DNA of 64,000 nucleotides. It comes from Dichetophora obliterata (taxonomy: Eukaryota > Arthropoda > Insecta > Diptera > Sciomyzidae). The position numbers and the translations under genes are program-made. The stretch lies in NCBI GenBank assembly GCA_963920525.1, contig OY986436.1, forward strand, positions 82,757,839 to 82,821,838, written 5' to 3'. Shown here one piece after another: positions 1 through 11,249 of the stretch. The notes under the pieces were generated by a model. That model had not been told where the DNA came from, made no database searches, and saw only the letters and a program-made list of their open reading frames with translations. How positions within the stretch are numbered: the first letter of the stretch is position 1; every line of letters starts with the position of its first letter.

Positions 1-1025
1 GATAGTCAATTCCAAAGTACGAACTCTTCTGGGACCAAATGACTGGTGCAAAGGTATAGAACAAGCACAGCGGGCGGTCAACATATTTACCGACGGCTTC
101 AAAATGCCTACGGGGATAGGTGCGGCGGTGTATTGCGCAGAGCCTAATATAAGGCAGCCATATAAACTGCCGAACCACTGCAGTATCTTCTAGGCGGAAA
201 TATTTGCCATAAGGAAGGCTGCTGAGATAGCCCTCAGCATGGACACACAACACTCTAACATCAACATTTTCGTTGACAGTCAAGCGGCGATCAAATCCAT
301 GCGCTCCGCTAGCATCAAGTCCAAAAGTGTCTTGGCTGGCAGAGATGCACTAGATGCACTATGCGCTTCGAAAAGAGTGCGCATCTTCTGGGTCCCTAGC
401 CACCAGGGCATTGAGGGAAACGAGATGGCAGATGGTTTAGCAAAGGAAGGCGCCGGGCTGGAATCAGAACTCGCAGAACATGTACTTACTCCGCTACAAG
501 AGTTGTACAGGAACCTCGAAAGAAGAGCCACACTAGCAGTGAATCGTAGATGGAGAGATACGACAACGTGCAAAATCTCGAAAATCATGTGCAATGCACA
601 ATGCGAAAAACGAACTATGTTCATCTTGGCACGCCCGCGCAAGGATTGCAGGACACTAGTGGGCATGCTCACTGGTCACTGCATGACGGCAACCCACGCG
701 AGGAAGCTGGGCATCACCACGGATGACAACTGCAGGAAGTGCAAAGAACTGGGCACAGTGGAGACCCTGGAGCACCTACTATGCACATGCCCCGCCCTAC
801 TTAGATCGAGACTAAAATACCTAGGCTCATCGACGTTCCCGTCACTTAAAGATGTAGCCAGGGTGTCTCTAGAATCCCTCCTAAGGTTTGCGAACTCAAC
901 GCAAATCTTTAAAGACTTTTAAAAACAAACACAAAGGTTCTTTTGTTCGCTACTGGTACAACTAAGGACCTGAATTGGTCTATGTGAGCCTCACGAAGGC
1001 ATCCGGTCTAACCTAACCTAACCTA
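1..1025 (+). mobile_element. 3' portion of an RNase H-bearing non-LTR retrotransposon (copy A)
   Basis: The window opens inside this LINE, so its 5' end is not visible. It matches the 3' third of the longer copy at 38577-41682 almost base for base: RNase H domain, C-terminal cysteine motif, short 3' UTR and a tail of TAACC units ending near 1025. A LINE with RT, RNase H and a C-terminal zinc-like motif fits the I/LOA group of insect LINEs; the exact clade is inference. The tail abuts the relic of a P-like transposase gene, so the LINE probably inserted into that older element. Confidence 0.85.
2..922 (+). pseudogene. LINE ORF2 C-terminus: RNase H and CCHC-like motif, interrupted
   Basis: This frame codes for the RNase H that removes RNA from the RNA:DNA hybrid during target-primed reverse transcription. 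It is open from base 2 and shows the first active-site aspartate (TDG), the glutamate in AEIFAI, the second aspartate in VDSQAAI and the late SHQGIEGNEMADGLAK block. A cysteine-rich motif (CRKCKELG...HLLCTC) follows near the C-terminus. An in-frame TAG at 191-193 sits where the sister copy at 40671-41583 has CAG, splitting the domain between the first D and the E, so the copy cannot make a working RNase H. The ATG at 239 is just the first methionine after the stop, not a real start. Unlike the sister copy, the reading frame through the cysteine motif is intact. Confidence 0.85.
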
Positions 1026-1169
1026 GCGTTAAAATAACAATTCGTACCTGCGTGTGCAAACTGTGAACAACTTTACTGTATAAAACACTTTAATAATCTT
1101 ACCAATCGAGACATTAAGCTCCTTCCACAATGCCTGATTCGTTGATCCCATGTCCGACACCATCGCTAC

Positions 1170-2185
1170 TAGGGCTGCCAGGTTTTTTTTAAAAATCGGG
1201 ATTTTACAAAAAAAAAAAAACGAGACATAAGCAAAAAAATCGGGACTGAGACTCAATCGTCCAGTACGCTTAGAATAAAAAAAAACTATAAATACGTTTA
1301 CTGAAAATCTATTTTTTTCGAGTTGTATGTAACTTTAAAAAATAAATTTTATATTTTAAACAAAAGTCAGTGACAGAGAACTCAAATTAATGTATATAGA
1401 AACAAAATAAACTTTTATTTTTACTTACCCATGTAAGTAAATATCTGAAAATTCAAAATTTGTATTTTATAATGTATTTTACGTAATGTACTTATTGTTT
1501 TTTTCGTTTTATTTTCTTTCTTTCATGCTATGTTTGATTGCTAGAAAAGAATGCGATATGTTGAACGTACCGAACATGGTGGGTGAAAATGAGCAAAGCA
1601 AAATTAACAATATCCACAAAGAATGATGTTATTGTTTTATTCGCTCCCTTTTTCTTTATTTCACGCACTGTTCGGTTGCTTGAAAAGTATGCGATTCGGT
1701 GTAATTAATTAGTGGCGTACAAAAAAATCTGTACAAATTTACAGCCCTATTCTGGCAAATTAACAAATTGTTAACCAGTATTTTGAATATTTCTATGTGT
1801 TTGTTGTTTTCAATACAAAATTTAAAGCTCAAAAAACAAAATTTGTTAATGAAATTGTCAATAACTGAAAAGCAGTTGACAATTTTATCAAAATTTTTTA
1901 TTTTTGAGCTTCAAATTTTGTTTTGAAATAAAAAAATTACAACAAACATATAGATATATTCAAAGTACTGGTTAACAATTTGTTAATTTGCCAGAATAGG
2001 GCTGTTAGTCATGAAGAAATAAAAACGTAGGAAGTATTTTTAAGATATAGTGAAAATATTACATAATAAAATTGTTTTTCAAGAAATCGGGACATCTGGC
2101 GTCCCGCGTGAGGTCTTCACGGGACGCACATTTTTAGGCTGAAAATCGGGACAACCCGCGTGGGGATCGGGACCTGGCAGCCCTA
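1170..2185. mobile_element. non-autonomous hAT-type element (MITE) inside the P-like gene
   Basis: The ends are TAGGGCTGCCAGG and its exact complement CCTGGCAGCCCTA, flanked by the 8-bp direct repeat ATCGCTAC (1162-1169 and 2186-2193). An 8-bp duplication with a YARNG-type terminus is typical of the hAT superfamily. The second TIR-proximal motif is AAATCGGGA, which recurs in inverted form near 2090-2170. No transposase is encoded in the 1016 bp, so the element must rely on an outside hAT transposase. It splits the P-like coding sequence just before the VSDMGS motif. Confidence 0.85.
1742..2004. mobile_element. palindromic MITE with TTA target duplication, nested in the hAT MITE
   Basis: Two arms of about 65 bp and more are near-perfect inverted copies, beginning CAGCCCTATTCTGGC and ending in its complement, with a short centre containing further self-complementary AT sequence. 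TTA flanks both ends (1739-1741 and 2005-2007). A 3-bp TTA/TAA duplication suggests PIF/Harbinger mobilisation, which is an inference. The element carries no coding sequence. It is the third layer of a nest: P-like gene, hAT MITE, then this MITE. Confidence 0.8.
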
Positions 2186-3485
2186 ATCGCTACTATTGTC
2201 GATGGAAACTATTGTAAAGCCAGCATCGTAAAGTTTGATCAAAAACAGTATTGCTCGAGTCATTTTCTGATCAAAGCCGTAGAAAACTGGCTGCTTCCAT
2301 AAAGCCTTGCGGCCACAAACCATCGCCACTTGAACATAGTTTGCAGGCGTTCGAATGCAGTCGGTAAATGAATCTTTTTCGTTACAACGGCTACCTTCAT
2401 TTCATCGGATGTCGGATGTTTTTTGAAGTGTCGACGTACAAGTAGCTTTTTAGACTTAAATGCCTATAAGCTCTTGGTCCAGCTGCGTGAAGCTTTATTG
2501 CATAGGATATGTCATCAAAACACCAATTGGGTTAGGTGTTAGGATGGCGTAATCTCTTAATTAGACTAGGAGTGAACATTTTTTCAAGGTTCGTGTTTAA
2601 GGATTCTATTTCGGCAATTTGGTTCAGGAGTCTTACGATTTGTGTCTGCAGTTTTTTAACTTTTTCCGTCATATTTTTATTGTGAAGCCATGTGGCTGCT
2701 TCAATATCTGCACATCTAAAACAAAAATTGCAACAGCATATTTTTAACTTATCAAAAACAAGTTGCAAAGTCCAAAAACTTTTCTTAGTCAAACGATTCC
2801 TAGAATAGCATTGTAAAATGTAAAAATAAATTAAACTATGTGATTGATTTTTCCAAAAAAATTGGCAATATTCTTTTTGATTTTTAGCATACTCGTAATC
2901 TGAAAAGAAGCAATATATTTGCATAAAATCATATACCTAAACTTGTCACCTGTGATCAAGGCGTGATCCCTAACGAATTTTTTACTTTTAAATATAAAAA
3001 AACCTATTTGAGGTCTTAAAAGGTACCCTCTAACCAAAAAACATTAATACTTACTCAATGTGCTTGCATCAGTCGACATACTTTGGGGCTTCCTCTAGCG
3101 ACTCCACTAAAACAGTATCTTCGCCGCTTTGGAACACCATATCTATCCTGTTGTCCATGTGTTTATCCCCGCTTCCAAAGCTATTTAAGTTATAACTATA
3201 ACGTTTATACTTTAGCACTCACTTTTTCACTTACCTTAAGTTATTCCGTTCGTCACTTGTCATCAGTGGTAAAAATAATGACGGCAAGGAACTAGGATTA
3301 AGCCGCCTGCGCTTTGCATCTTGCACATCGCTAAAGTCGGTTTCCTTAAAGTGCAAACGTAAATCCGCATATTTCTTCCCACCGTTGACGGCTTTTCGGT
3401 TTAGTTGGGATTGAATATTTTTTTATATTTCGCCAATAATGTCTTGCGACAAATTGCACAGCTTAGACGAGGCATTTTTTTAAAA

Positions 3486-4857
3486 CGGAAAAATAAAAAA
3501 TATATTTTGTTTGCCACACACACACACACAATCTAATAAGAATTTCAATCGCTCAATAATGGTTCAAGAGTTATCAATATGAAAATGAGTGCATACCTTG
3601 AGTTTTTTTGATTGTGAGCTATATATATTTAAAAAAATGTGTTCTTAAATGTTCAGTGAAATGCTAAAAAAAATGTCACCATTCCTCATACCAAAATTAA
3701 GTTAAAAACGTTGGAATTATCAAATACACAGAAAAAGGGTACCAAAAAGCACACAGTGTAATCATTATTTTATAAAAAATTTTATAAGCTAAAAAATTAA
3801 CTACAAAAAATTTAAGTATTCGAAAATGTCGAATAACCCGACAAAAAACCCGGTTTTCCGAATAATCCGAAAATGTAAATTAAAACAAACACCGAAACGG
3901 AAAAAACCGAAACATCAATAAAAATCCTGTTTCTCGAATAATTCAGAACTGGTAATGACAACACTAATGTCAGATTACTAATTACATAAAAAACTTAAAA
4001 AAATTTACAATCGCTCTATATTTTTGTATTGCATATGTATTTCATTAATATTGAGAAAAAAAAAATAAAGTTCCATTAAAGTAAATGGTTTTATGACGTT
4101 TTTTATAGTTTCTAATTGTTTGTTTGTTAACTAAAAAAAATATAAATTCCGTTACTGAGAGGCTTGGTGATCACACTTTTTGCTATCCATTACCTCACAG
4201 TGCGACGCAAGGAAAAAATACATCAACCAATTATGTCCGATCTCGTCGGCGAACGAACGAGGCTTAAGACGAAGGCTCCGTTTTACATAAAGATGCTATA
4301 ATTCTATACCATTTATTTTGGTCCTTGGATCGCACATATTCAATTACAATCAGGCATGCCAATTGGTGGGGAATTCCCCGATTTGCGGGAATTCCCCGAT
4401 TTGCGGGAATTTCATGTCCATCGGGGAATGTTCTCAAATATGCGTTGAATTTCATAATTCATCTAATTTTTTCTATTTGATTTTATATTAAAGTTTCTGA
4501 TGTAATATTCTTCTTAAAACAAAAATTTATTTAACATTGCCAAACAAATCCTTGTTGCCAAAATAAATTCTTATTAACACATTTTTGTAGAATTTTTACT
4601 ACATTTTCCTTTAAAACCTTGAACGGATTTGCACATTTGAATAAAAATTGACAGATGGATTTGCATTTCAATATCATCAGAAATGTCCGAAGATGACAGC
4701 ATACTTTAGAATCGGACCATCGACATACTATAGCTTAAAAATTTGAAGTCACGACTCGAAAACACATATTTCTTTTTGATAGTTTATTTATTTTAATTTA
4801 TAGTGTGTTATTTTTATCAAAATTAATTGTTTTTATAATATTTATAAAATCCTTATA
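3486..4857. other. AT-rich stretch without recognisable gene
   Basis: Only homopolymer-rich intergenic or intronic sequence is seen. A short tandem repeat of an 18-bp unit (GGGAATTCCCCGATTTGC), about 2.5 copies, lies at 4369-4413. A (CA)n run occurs near 3516-3530. Confidence 0.6.
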
Positions 4858-5515
4858 CAGGGTCCGCTAAATAACTTTTTTTTTTTTTGAAAATTCTATT
4901 TAAAAAAAACTACTGAATATTTTCTCAAATTTCTTTTTTTATTTGAAAGTACAATCCTTCCGGTTAATAATGAAAAATAATTTCATTCAAATGGCTGCCT
5001 CGGCTGGCCATGCAGTAGCCTACACGATCGGTCCAATTTTTAAGCTCATTATCGATTGTGTGCAGCTGTATTTCACCAATGGCTTCACGAATATTGTCCT
5101 TTAAAGCGTCAATTGTCTCTGGCTTGTTGGCGTAACACTTATCTTTGAGGGCACCCCACAAATAATAGTCCAACGGTGTCAAATCGCAGCTCCGAGGTGG
5201 CCAAACGACACCAGCTCTGCGGCTGATAATGCGATCTTCAAAAACAGGGCGCAAAACATCGAGTGTAGCTTCGGCTGTGTGGCACGTAGCGCCGTCCTGT
5301 TGAAACCAAATGTTGCCAATATCCTCCTCTTAAATTATTGTGAACAAAAATTCGTTCAACATGGCCCGATAACGATCGCCATTGATTGTAACGGCCATTC
5401 CTTGCTCATTTTCAAAGAAAAATGGCCCAATTATGCCTCCGGACCAAAATCCGCACCAAACAGTGACTCGTTTTGGGTGCAGTGGATTCCAGTGATTTGA
5501 TAAAGTAACCTTATA
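4858..5515 (-). mobile_element. 5'-truncated DD41D mariner-like element
   Basis: The right end of this minus-strand element is CAGGGTCCGCTAAATAAC at 4858, preceded by TA, and resembles the inverted repeat of the mariner at 61253-62564 (CAGGGTGCGGCTAAAG). Only the C-terminal half of the transposase is present. The partner inverted repeat and N-terminal half are missing, and homology stops near 5515. TA flanking and family membership agree with Tc1/mariner elements. Confidence 0.75.
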
Positions 5516-5539
5516 AAATTTTAAGTCTGGTTTCATCAA
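4964..5539 (-). pseudogene. mariner transposase, C-terminal half (DD41D)
   Basis: The catalytic core cuts and rejoins DNA at the element ends. On the minus strand the frame runs through RVTVWCGFW, GPFFFENEQG and the second catalytic aspartate in WFQQDGATCHT. The third lies in CDLTPLDYYLWG, with 41 residues between them by count. This spacing marks the DD41D (rosa-type) branch rather than DD34D mariners. One TAA at 5330-5332 interrupts the frame between ...FLFTII and EEDIGN; the frame on either side is the same, so it is a point nonsense change, not a frameshift. The first aspartate and the DNA-binding domain are absent. The annotated right edge (5539) slightly overruns the homologous part. 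Confidence 0.8.
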
Positions 5540-5808
5540 CGTTTGTAGGTTTCTCAGGTTTACCTTAAATCATTGTCACTAAAAGCTTAGGCGGATTTGT
5601 TTTTTGCAGTAGGATAGAGGAAGTGAACTATTACTCTACGATTTTAAAATTGTTGATTTTTCTTTCGTGTTTTTTACAAAATAAAGAACAATAACGATTG
5701 TTTTCTTTTTTCAGTAATATTTATTTTTAAATATCTGAACGTTGAGCAAAGAACTGAAAAATTTGAACCGATGGACTTAGGAGACTTTGATAAGTATCGA
5801 CACAATTA
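5516..5808. other. unassigned AT-rich spacer
   Basis: No coding or repeat structure is recognised between the mariner fragment and the next MITE. Confidence 0.5.
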
Positions 5809-6382
5809 GGGTCAATTTTTCAGTGCAAGTTTAACTTTGTTTCTCGGTTAAATTAAGTTTGAACCAAAAAATTAGTTTTTCAATAATTATTAACCAAAGT
5901 TTAAACTAAGACTAACCACTCAATACTCATTGGTTAAACTTTTGTTAACTTACCGTTTGATTTTGACAAATGATTTGTTTACTTTATTTATACAAATTCA
6001 TACTGAGCAAAGCTGTTATTGCTGAGGACGGTTTCGGTCTTCTTCCTGTTTTATAAATTGGTGGCTTTTCTAAAGCATAAACATTTATGCAGGCGCAGTA
6101 ACGATTTGTTGATTGTTGCTAACAAAATTTCAATTTCCTTAATGGAAAAATTGCATTCTTTTTTTACTTATTTGGTTTTTTTATTGAGACTTCAGATTTT
6201 ACAAATATTAATTTGAATTTTAATGACGTTTAATGGTATTGCCATGTCAATAAACACAAAAATGCTGGTTACTTAACCAAGCACTGAAAAGTGACTGTGT
6301 GGTTAAACTCTGGTTAGCTTTTATCTACGAGTAACTAAACTCTTGTTAACTAGGAATTAAATTATCACTGAAAAATTGGCTC
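5809..6382. mobile_element. MITE with TTA target duplication
   Basis: The ends GGGTCAATTTTTCAGTG and CACTGAAAAATTGGCTC are inverted copies with two mismatches. TTA flanks both sides (5806-5808 and 6383-6385). Inside, both arms carry repeated GGTTAA/TTAACC motifs in opposite orientation (for example around 5846-5950 and 6270-6355). There is no transposase. A TTA duplication fits a PIF/Harbinger-type non-autonomous element; the superfamily is inferred only from the duplication size and sequence. Confidence 0.75.
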
Positions 6383-6784
6383 TTATTGTTACGTTCAATT
6401 AAAAAAAAATCTGTAAGTAAATTCATTAAAATTTTTTTTAGGGTAATTTTTTAGGGAATATTGAAAACCACTGCAGAGAAAACCAAAAAACGAGTTGGCA
6501 ATCCTGATAACAATTAGGTTTTTGATTTTCTATAAAAAAACCCTTAAAAAATGCATTCAATAAGTTTCTAATAGTAACTATATGAATTAAATGACCACGA
6601 TTTAGTCTTATAAAAAATACAGTGACCTTTCACTTGGTTTCATAGGATGGTGTGACAAATTCGATTTTTATCGGTTGAAAGAAAAAGCCTTGTATTCAGA
6701 ACATACATACATATTGGGACTTTATACATATATAATGTTTAAAAGTCATTTAACTTTTTACTTTAAAAGAACAAAGTTAAAATA

Positions 6785-7915
6785 AATAATTATAAATAAA
6801 AAAAAGCACAGTATAGCGTGTATACAGTACAGAAGTGAAACTTTTTAACTTCAAAACACACTTATGCTCTATCTGCCACCCTTTTGGGGGTTCCCATACA
6901 ACTGAAAATAAATTACTAAATTTTAGTCTAATACGACCAAAACCGTCCGAAATTAAGCATTTTTATGAATTTGTGGGCGGTAAAAGAGGTGCGGCAACAC
7001 TTTTTCCTTAAACCATTTCGTACTCGAAAAAAATCGACTGTCAAAATTTTAGCTCAATCTTGGCATTCGTGCAAGTTCATTTTATTTCAAAACTTTTTCC
7101 TGCAAATAACCTTAAATCAAATTATTGTAAATTTAAGATGTTTTTGTATGTTTCCTTACATTATACTCTTATTTTGTCCTCTATTTCCGAAAATAAAACT
7201 TCAGAATTGATAGTTAAATCCAATAATTTCTGATTCTTAATTCCAATTAAATGTTCAATTTATCTCATTTCAAGTTCCGGCATTCATGCAAACATATTTT
7301 TTGTTTTAAAAATTAGAGTTTTCACCTTTATATTGTTTCTTACTATATATCCAAGTTCTTATCTTTTTCCGTACATTCTTAACAGTAAAAAGCGCTTGCT
7401 GTAATTTTTCCTACGTCTTGTCCTTCTGGTCACAAAAGCTTTAATTCCAGCTAGAATCTTTATCAGATCACTAAAAAAACAAAGTTTTTAAAAAAATCAC
7501 AGTATAGCGTGTATACATTACAGAAGTGAATCTTTTTAACTTCTAAACACACCTATGCTCTATCTGCCACCTTTTTGGGGGCTCCCATACAACAAACAAA
7601 AAGAAAATAAATTATGTATTAGTCTAGTACGACTAAACCGTCCGATCGTTTTTCGAAATTTCAGCTCTATTCAGGTTATAACTGGTGAACTTTACTTCAA
7701 TCCACTTTTGTGGCCATAACTAAAATGTAATCACGCTCATTTTTAGTACAGTGTCCGAAAGTAAGCATATGAACTAAATTACCAATTGTTAGTCTAATTC
7801 TATCAAAACCGTTCGAAATATATATTTTTTTATTGATTTGTGGGCAGTAAAATGGGGTGTGGTAAAAATTTTCCTAAAATATCTCGTACGAGAAACAAAT
7901 CGACTGCGACGTGAC
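6785..7915. repeat. cluster of degenerate copies of one dispersed repeat
   Basis: A block beginning CACAGTATAGCGTGTATACA occurs at about 6808 and again at about 7498, each followed by a CTCTATCTGCCACC/TTTTGGGGG segment. A second module containing ATTGATTTGTGGGCAGTAAAA and a following GGTGTGGCAAAA-like segment occurs near 6966, 7835, 11690, 12430 and 35288. No ORF has coding character. These GTGGGCGTGGC-type modules are common, uncharacterised fly interspersed repeats; the class cannot be named from sequence. Confidence 0.6.
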
Positions 7916-8435
7916 TATAGAGCAGTGGTCGTCAACGCAGAGTTCAAGCAACAACAAAGATAGCTTTCCGAGAGCACAGCTTTACACTAAAACAAGAAGT
8001 TGGTAAAAGCTCTCGCATCATTTGGTGCAATAAAATATTGTCGAGTGTTGGTTTTTTAATATAACGTTTTCTTTTTTTTTTTTGTTTGTTTTTCGCTAGT
8101 TTTTTTTATTGCAAAATTTTTATTGCTTTATGTTGTTTTGTCTTCATTTTAATAGCATAATTTGAATTAGAAACATTATAAAAAAAAATTACTTGTATTC
8201 ATAAATAAGACAGCGAGCAACACCCTTACCGCATTAACGCTCAAAGATTTTTGACTTAAAATTTAAAGCACAGGAGAAAAAACAACCGAGTTAGAGAAAT
8301 CAGATTCGTCGGTACCCTATGACAAAATAAAACTTACATCCAAGAGAGCTACGACCACACCTCACAGACGATATAGGTAAGCCCCGATAGGCATTCAACA
8401 AAAATGCAACTTTTATCTGTCGTCACCAAGAAGAA
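7916..8435. other. unassigned AT-rich stretch
   Basis: No gene or structured repeat is recognised. Confidence 0.5.
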
Positions 8436-8873
8436 GATTTATTTATTATCAAGTCAAAATATTTATTTATTTATTACATTAAAAAATTCTAATGCTACAA
8501 GACTATAAATTACCTTAACATTTAAAGCATCAGTCACAGACGTTTAATCAAATAGTAATTATAAAAAATACACTAAACTACATTTTTGAATACACTTTAA
8601 CTAGTTACATATTGATATAAATAATTAACAAAAAAATAAAAAATACACGAAGTACTGGAAACATAACACATAAGTAAAAATATAAAAAACCCAAGAGCAA
8701 TTTGGGATTGATTAAGATAAATTTACAAATAATAATTCATTAGTTGCTTTTTAAAGATACAAGCATTGCTAATTTTCCGTAAGTTGACAGGCAAAGACTT
8801 CCAGAGACGAATGGCATAAACAAAAAATTGACGCTCAGATACAAGAGTGAAGTGTCTAATAGGCTTTATCATA

Positions 8874-9173
8874 TTATTCCAACTGGACCGAGTAATAATA
8901 TTCTAATTTATTAAACAAAAACTCAAGTTCTTTTGTATAAATGATTTTATGAAGCATGATTAAGGTTTTATATTGTAAAAAATTGTCAAACGAAATCGTA
9001 AATATTTTTTTCGCATGTTCAGAAACACGAGCATAGCGTTTAAGGCCAAAGACATATCTTGCGATGTTGTTGTAGACAATGTTTAGTTTTTGCTTACTAA
9101 TACAGTCACAATTGCCAAAAATTTTGGAGCCAAACAGGAGAGTAGGAATGAGATATGTTTTCGCGATAAGCAT
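8874..9173 (-). pseudogene. LINE ORF2 C-terminal segment
   Basis: A roughly 99-codon frame starting LIAKTYLIPTLLFGSKIFG and continuing through NNIARYVFGLKRYARVSEHAKK is the usual sequence downstream of the RT thumb in CR1/Jockey-type LINEs. Between 9340 and 9173 the frame NLGVVFTQTLTWNTHI is still readable, joining it to the RT. The frame ends at a stop in a stretch that becomes non-coding 3' sequence. Confidence 0.7.
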
Positions 9174-9340
9174 TCTTATTTTATGCGGATTAAAGTACTG
9201 AGAAAGCCAGAGCCCTCAAAGCATTCCATAGACCTTACCAATAACGATAGTTATATGCGTGTTCCAAGTAAGAGTTTGAGTGAAAACGACACCAAGATTT
9301 TTGGCAGTTGACACATATTCGATGTTGGCGTTATTTAAGA

Positions 9341-10205
9341 TCAATTTTGGCAAGTTAGCAGTATCAATAATTTTTTTTTTGAAATCACTAAAGATTGTGA
9401 CTTTCTTGGGTTCAGCGCCAGAAAATTTCTTTGTGCCCAGTCGTTAACTTTTTCTAGGCTTTCATTAGTATCATTTATAGTTTTATTTAGGTCGCTTATA
9501 GTGCAAGAAGAGTACAGTTGAACGTCATTTGCATACATGTGTATCTCACAGTTACTTAGAACAGAAGGTAAATCATTAATATAAATGGAGAAAAGCAGAG
9601 GTCCCAGAACTAAGCCCTGATGGACACCTCTGGTTAGACAAATGTATGACGACAACGTACATATCACCACAGCTGACTGCCTGCATTCTTTCAGTCAAAT
9701 ATGATTCAATGAGCCTTGCTGCGCAAGGCTCAAAACTATAATTTTTCAAAAATTTTGTGACAAGTATCTCATGCTTTACAGCATCAAACGCTTTAGAATG
9801 ATCTAGCAGAGTTAGGATGGTAACCTCGTTAACATCCAGTTCGGACCGAATCTCCTCAACGACGTCAATTAAGGCAGTCACACATCCACGTTTAGATCTG
9901 AATTCTGATTGCTTTTTCGAAATCAGACAGTTTTTTGTGAGATAAGCATTCATTTGTTTGAAAATTAATAGTTCCAAGACTTTCGCAAGATAAGACAAAA
10001 TTGCTATAGGTCTGTATTCTTTATCGGTTTTTGGTATTGGCAAGATTTTCGCCTGCTTCCAGTTTTGAGGAAAAACACATCTGATTAAGACATTATTATA
10101 GATAAAGGTAACATAAGACAGCAGTTTGGGAATTAATGCTTTCATGAAATCCGGGTGAATATTGATAATATTATATGCTCCTGCAGCATTTGATTTTATT
10201 GACAA
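9341..10205 (-). pseudogene. LINE reverse transcriptase core, frameshifted, YADD changed to YAND
   Basis: Segment 10205-9576 carries YRPIAILSYLAKVLELL and the first catalytic aspartate region (LLDHSKAFDAVKHEIL). A frame shift around 9600-9670 moves the reading to 9670-9341, which has [23 protein letters not shown] and [12 protein letters not shown]. The catalytic box should read YADD; here the first of the two aspartates is asparagine (YAND), which would abolish polymerase activity in known RTs. Then SLVISKKK begins the thumb region before a further frame break near 9340. Confidence 0.85.
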
Positions 10206-10405
10206 AAAGCTGGAAGAACATCAGCCTCACTAACATGATTAAAATTAAAAAAAACGTTGCTTCTAGTAACACTGGTGGAATTTTTATAAAAGTTTTCAGT
10301 GACTGGTGGCACTGAAATATTCGCAAATTTTTCATTGAGATCATCTACACTTTCTTCAGAGACGGAGCTTTGAGTAGTTCTTTTACCGATTCCTATACCC
10401 CGGAT

Positions 10406-11249
10406 TTATTTCCAAGTTTTTTCCCCATCCTTCAATGATGAGAAACGGCTTTCATAAAACTGGATCTTAGCTTTTTTTATAGCATCGATAGATTTCTTTT
10501 TTAACAAATAGTACATATTATACAGTTCGGGTGTCTTGTAGCGTTTCCATCGATTATATGATCTGTTACGATCAGCAATAATTTTTTTAATGTTACTATT
10601 AAGCCAAGGTCTTGCAGGATTAATTATTTTTTTAGTTTGAATGGGAACAAACTTATCAAAAAGATAACTAATGTTATTTTGTAAGAATTCAACTTGGCTG
10701 TCGACAGAATCTTTGTTGTATATACAGCACCAATTGATAGAATCAACTTCTGCATTCAAACTAGCATAGTCAATGTGCTTAAAATCCCGATAACTGAAGC
10801 TTTGAGGACAAATATCTGGCTTAAAATTAAATGTTAAAAAAATGAAGTCGTGTTTTGAGAAAACTGGAACAGAAATCTGATTATAAAATAGCATTTTTGT
10901 CCATATCATTGACAAAGAATAAGTCAAGAAGAGTATTGCACGTATTTGAAAAGTGCGTTGGTGTATCATCATTGACTGGCAATAGTCCAAGACTTTTCAT
11001 GCTTAAAGTTAAACTAGTTTCATTTAAGATATTACTATTAAAATCACCTGCAATCACGATGTTAGAGTAAGGTATTGAAATTTGCTCAATTATATCTGTT
11101 ACATCAGTAAAATCAACATTTTTATTTGTCCTATAGGCACAGCCAATCAGAGCTTTTTCAGACCCTCGCATAATTTCCATAAATAAATATTCTATAATGC
11201 AGTCCGTAGATGACTTACATACTAGCTTGCATTTGATACCATCCTTCAC
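10406..11249 (-). pseudogene. LINE endonuclease C-terminal part and linker
   Basis: The AP-endonuclease nicks target DNA to prime reverse transcription. The frame 11249-10881 shows GCAYRTNK and the characteristic GDFNSN motif (aspartate and asparagine of the active site), then THFSNTCNTLLDLFFVND. A frame change near 10880-10990 leads to 10990-10406, which has the linker motif NPARPWLNSNIKKII and a basic segment up to KDGEKTWK, usual just before the RT. The residues before the first visible block include ERTDGGGVAIFVKDG just upstream of 11249, so only the N-terminal third of the endonuclease is lost to 5' truncation. Confidence 0.8.

Larger units (their letters stand above)
1027..3485 (-). pseudogene. 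P-element-like (THAP-type) transposase gene, degenerate, introns preserved
   Basis: Read on the minus strand, exon 1 (about 3420-3235) has a THAP-like end (HFKETDF ... RRRLNPSSLPSLF). A 54-bp intron (3234-3181, GTAAGT donor, TAG acceptor) leads to exon 2 (3180-3055), then a longer intron (3054-2716) to exon 3. Codon phase is kept across both junctions. Exon 3 carries a coiled coil (EKVKKLQTQIVRLL, about 2650-2560), FTPSLIKRL, a DDISYAIKLHAAGPRAYR block, DEMKV and, further on, WKQPVFYGFDQKMT. After the MITE insertion at 1170 the text resumes with VSDMGSTNQALWKEL and another GTAAGA donor at 1102. These are hallmarks of P-superfamily/THAP9 transposases. Stops (for example TGA in exon 2) and frame slips show it is dead. 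The 3' end is cut by the LINE ending at 1025. Confidence 0.75.

Noticed and set aside
280..672. 130-codon minus ORF opposite RNase H (also 40948-41340)
   Set aside because: Antisense shadow of the conserved LINE RNase H frame.
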